From positions 62,001 to 126,000 of the forward strand of contig JAHJUE010000029.1 of the NCBI GenBank assembly GCA_018829205.1: a stretch of 64,000 nt of DNA. Direction: 5' to 3'. The notes below the pieces were generated by a model. It ran no database searches. It was not told the DNA's origin and saw nothing but the letters and a program-made list of their open reading frames with translations. Below, piece by piece: positions 63,568-64,000 of the stretch. The stretch is from Bacteroidota bacterium. GTDB taxonomy: Bacteria > Bacteroidota > Ignavibacteria > Ignavibacteriales > Melioribacteraceae. Positions within the stretch are counted from its first letter, which is position 1, and the number at the start of each line of letters is the position of its first letter. The position numbers were made by a program, and so were the translations under genes.

Positions 63568-64000
63568 ATGAAAACAAAATTTTTTAATTCTTTATTCTGG
63601 AAATTATCGGCTGCCTTTGCTGTAATATTAATATTATTGTCCGGAATTTTTGTTTATGTGGCCGTATTTTCAGCTGAAATGTATTTTCAGGAAACCCGTC
63701 AGAAACTTGATACAGATATTGCCGAGCATATAGCCCAGGAAAATCAATGTTTCATAAACGGCGAAGTTAATACGGAAATCTTAAAAAATGTTTTTCACGA
63801 TGTGATGGTAATTAATCCCAGCATCGAAGTTTATCTTCTGGATACGGGCGGAAAAATTCTTTCTTATTACGCGCCTGATAAAACTGTAAAAGTAACACAT
63901 GTTCCGCTTGAGCCTATTGAAGAATTTATAAACGCGGGAGAGGAAAAATTTTTAATGGGGCTCGATCCCAAAAATCCTCAAAATAAAAAAGTATTTTCTG
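63568..64000 (+). CDS. Sensor histidine kinase, N-terminal part (cut by window end)
   Basis: The frame opens MKTKFFNSLFWKLSAAFAV with one membrane helix (about 12-31) and continues for 144 codons to the window edge without a stop. The visible part is a periplasmic sensor domain (ETRQKLDTDIAEHI, DVMVINPSIEVYLLDTGGKI). This is the usual layout of OmpR-partner kinases. The HAMP, HisKA and ATPase parts lie beyond 64000. The kinase identity rests on the preceding response regulator and this topology. Confidence 0.8.
   Translation, partial: MKTKFFNSLFWKLSAAFAVILILLSGIFVYVAVFSAEMYFQETRQKLDTDIAEHIAQENQCFINGEVNTEILKNVFHDVMVINPSIEVYLLDTGGKILSYYAPDKTVKVTHVPLEPIEEFINAGEEKFLMGLDPKNPQNKKVFS

Overview
The window is AT-rich, densely coded DNA that reads like a chromosome of the Bacteroidota/Ignavibacteriota group, most likely an Ignavibacteria-type bacterium. 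This is inference from gene content, because the window holds no rRNA gene. The clues are a beta-propeller (Reg_prop/Y_Y_Y) sensor kinase, a TonB-dependent receptor paired with a DUF4249 lipoprotein, many lipoproteins and secreted peptidases, a YfiT/BstA-type (bacillithiol transferase family) protein, two membrane or exported dihaem c-type cytochromes, and several TTG starts. I see no insertion sequence, prophage or CRISPR array. Nearly everything is chromosomal core or ordinary accessory DNA.

Layout. Bases 1-4.2 kb carry the minus-strand group mnmE-mnmG-rsmG (tRNA wobble-uridine modification and 16S rRNA methylation). Two parS-like 16-mers lie between mnmE and mnmG, each with a hairpin just to its left, which suggests the replication origin is close. 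4.4-14.6 kb holds a secreted CBM48 plus (alpha/alpha)6-barrel glycoside hydrolase, clpB, an AhpD-like protein with a tiny Cys-ending partner, dGTPase, an AraC/GyrI-like regulator and small stress or unknown proteins. 14.7-21.4 kb is a run of exported hydrolases: isoaspartyl peptidase, S9, M28 and C1 peptidases. 21.5-23.4 kb has nadC and nadA. 23.9-32.2 kb mixes lipoproteins, a dihaem cytochrome, a cyclase-family protein, YitT and MFS transporters, two tiny membrane proteins (36 and 38 aa), a metallophosphoesterase and a MarR regulator. 32.3-47.4 kb has the propeller histidine kinase, YfiT/BstA, an M1 peptidase, YceI, a second dihaem cytochrome, an amidase, the DUF4249/TonB receptor pair, a coiled-coil lipoprotein and an EamA transporter.

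48.5-53.3 kb is a compact pantothenate/CoA operon: DUF2520 Rossmann protein, panB, panC, coaBC, coaX, panD. It has no recognisable PanE, so the DUF2520 protein is a good candidate for ketopantoate reductase. 54.5-56.5 kb encodes a chemoreceptor whose periplasmic domain carries a CxxCH haem motif.

The most unusual locus is 57.45-57.87 kb. A tRNA-Arg(CCG) gene is preceded by a broken copy of its own 5' half, split by a 21-nt palindromic insert and cut inside the anticodon. A small GIY-YIG nuclease gene sits between the two copies and takes its stop codon from the intact tRNA. It looks like a nuclease-associated tRNA duplication.

58.8-64 kb forms an apparent envelope-response locus: an ECF sigma factor, a membrane anti-sigma-like protein with a HEAT-repeat C-terminus, two exported DUF4097 beta-solenoid proteins built on repeating GG[DE]I and TMGG motifs, then an OmpR-type response regulator and a histidine kinase that runs off the window. 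Dispersed palindromic repeats of at least three kinds (CGCAAAG-rich, CTGCCGGC-type, TTCCCGC-type) occupy intergenic DNA.
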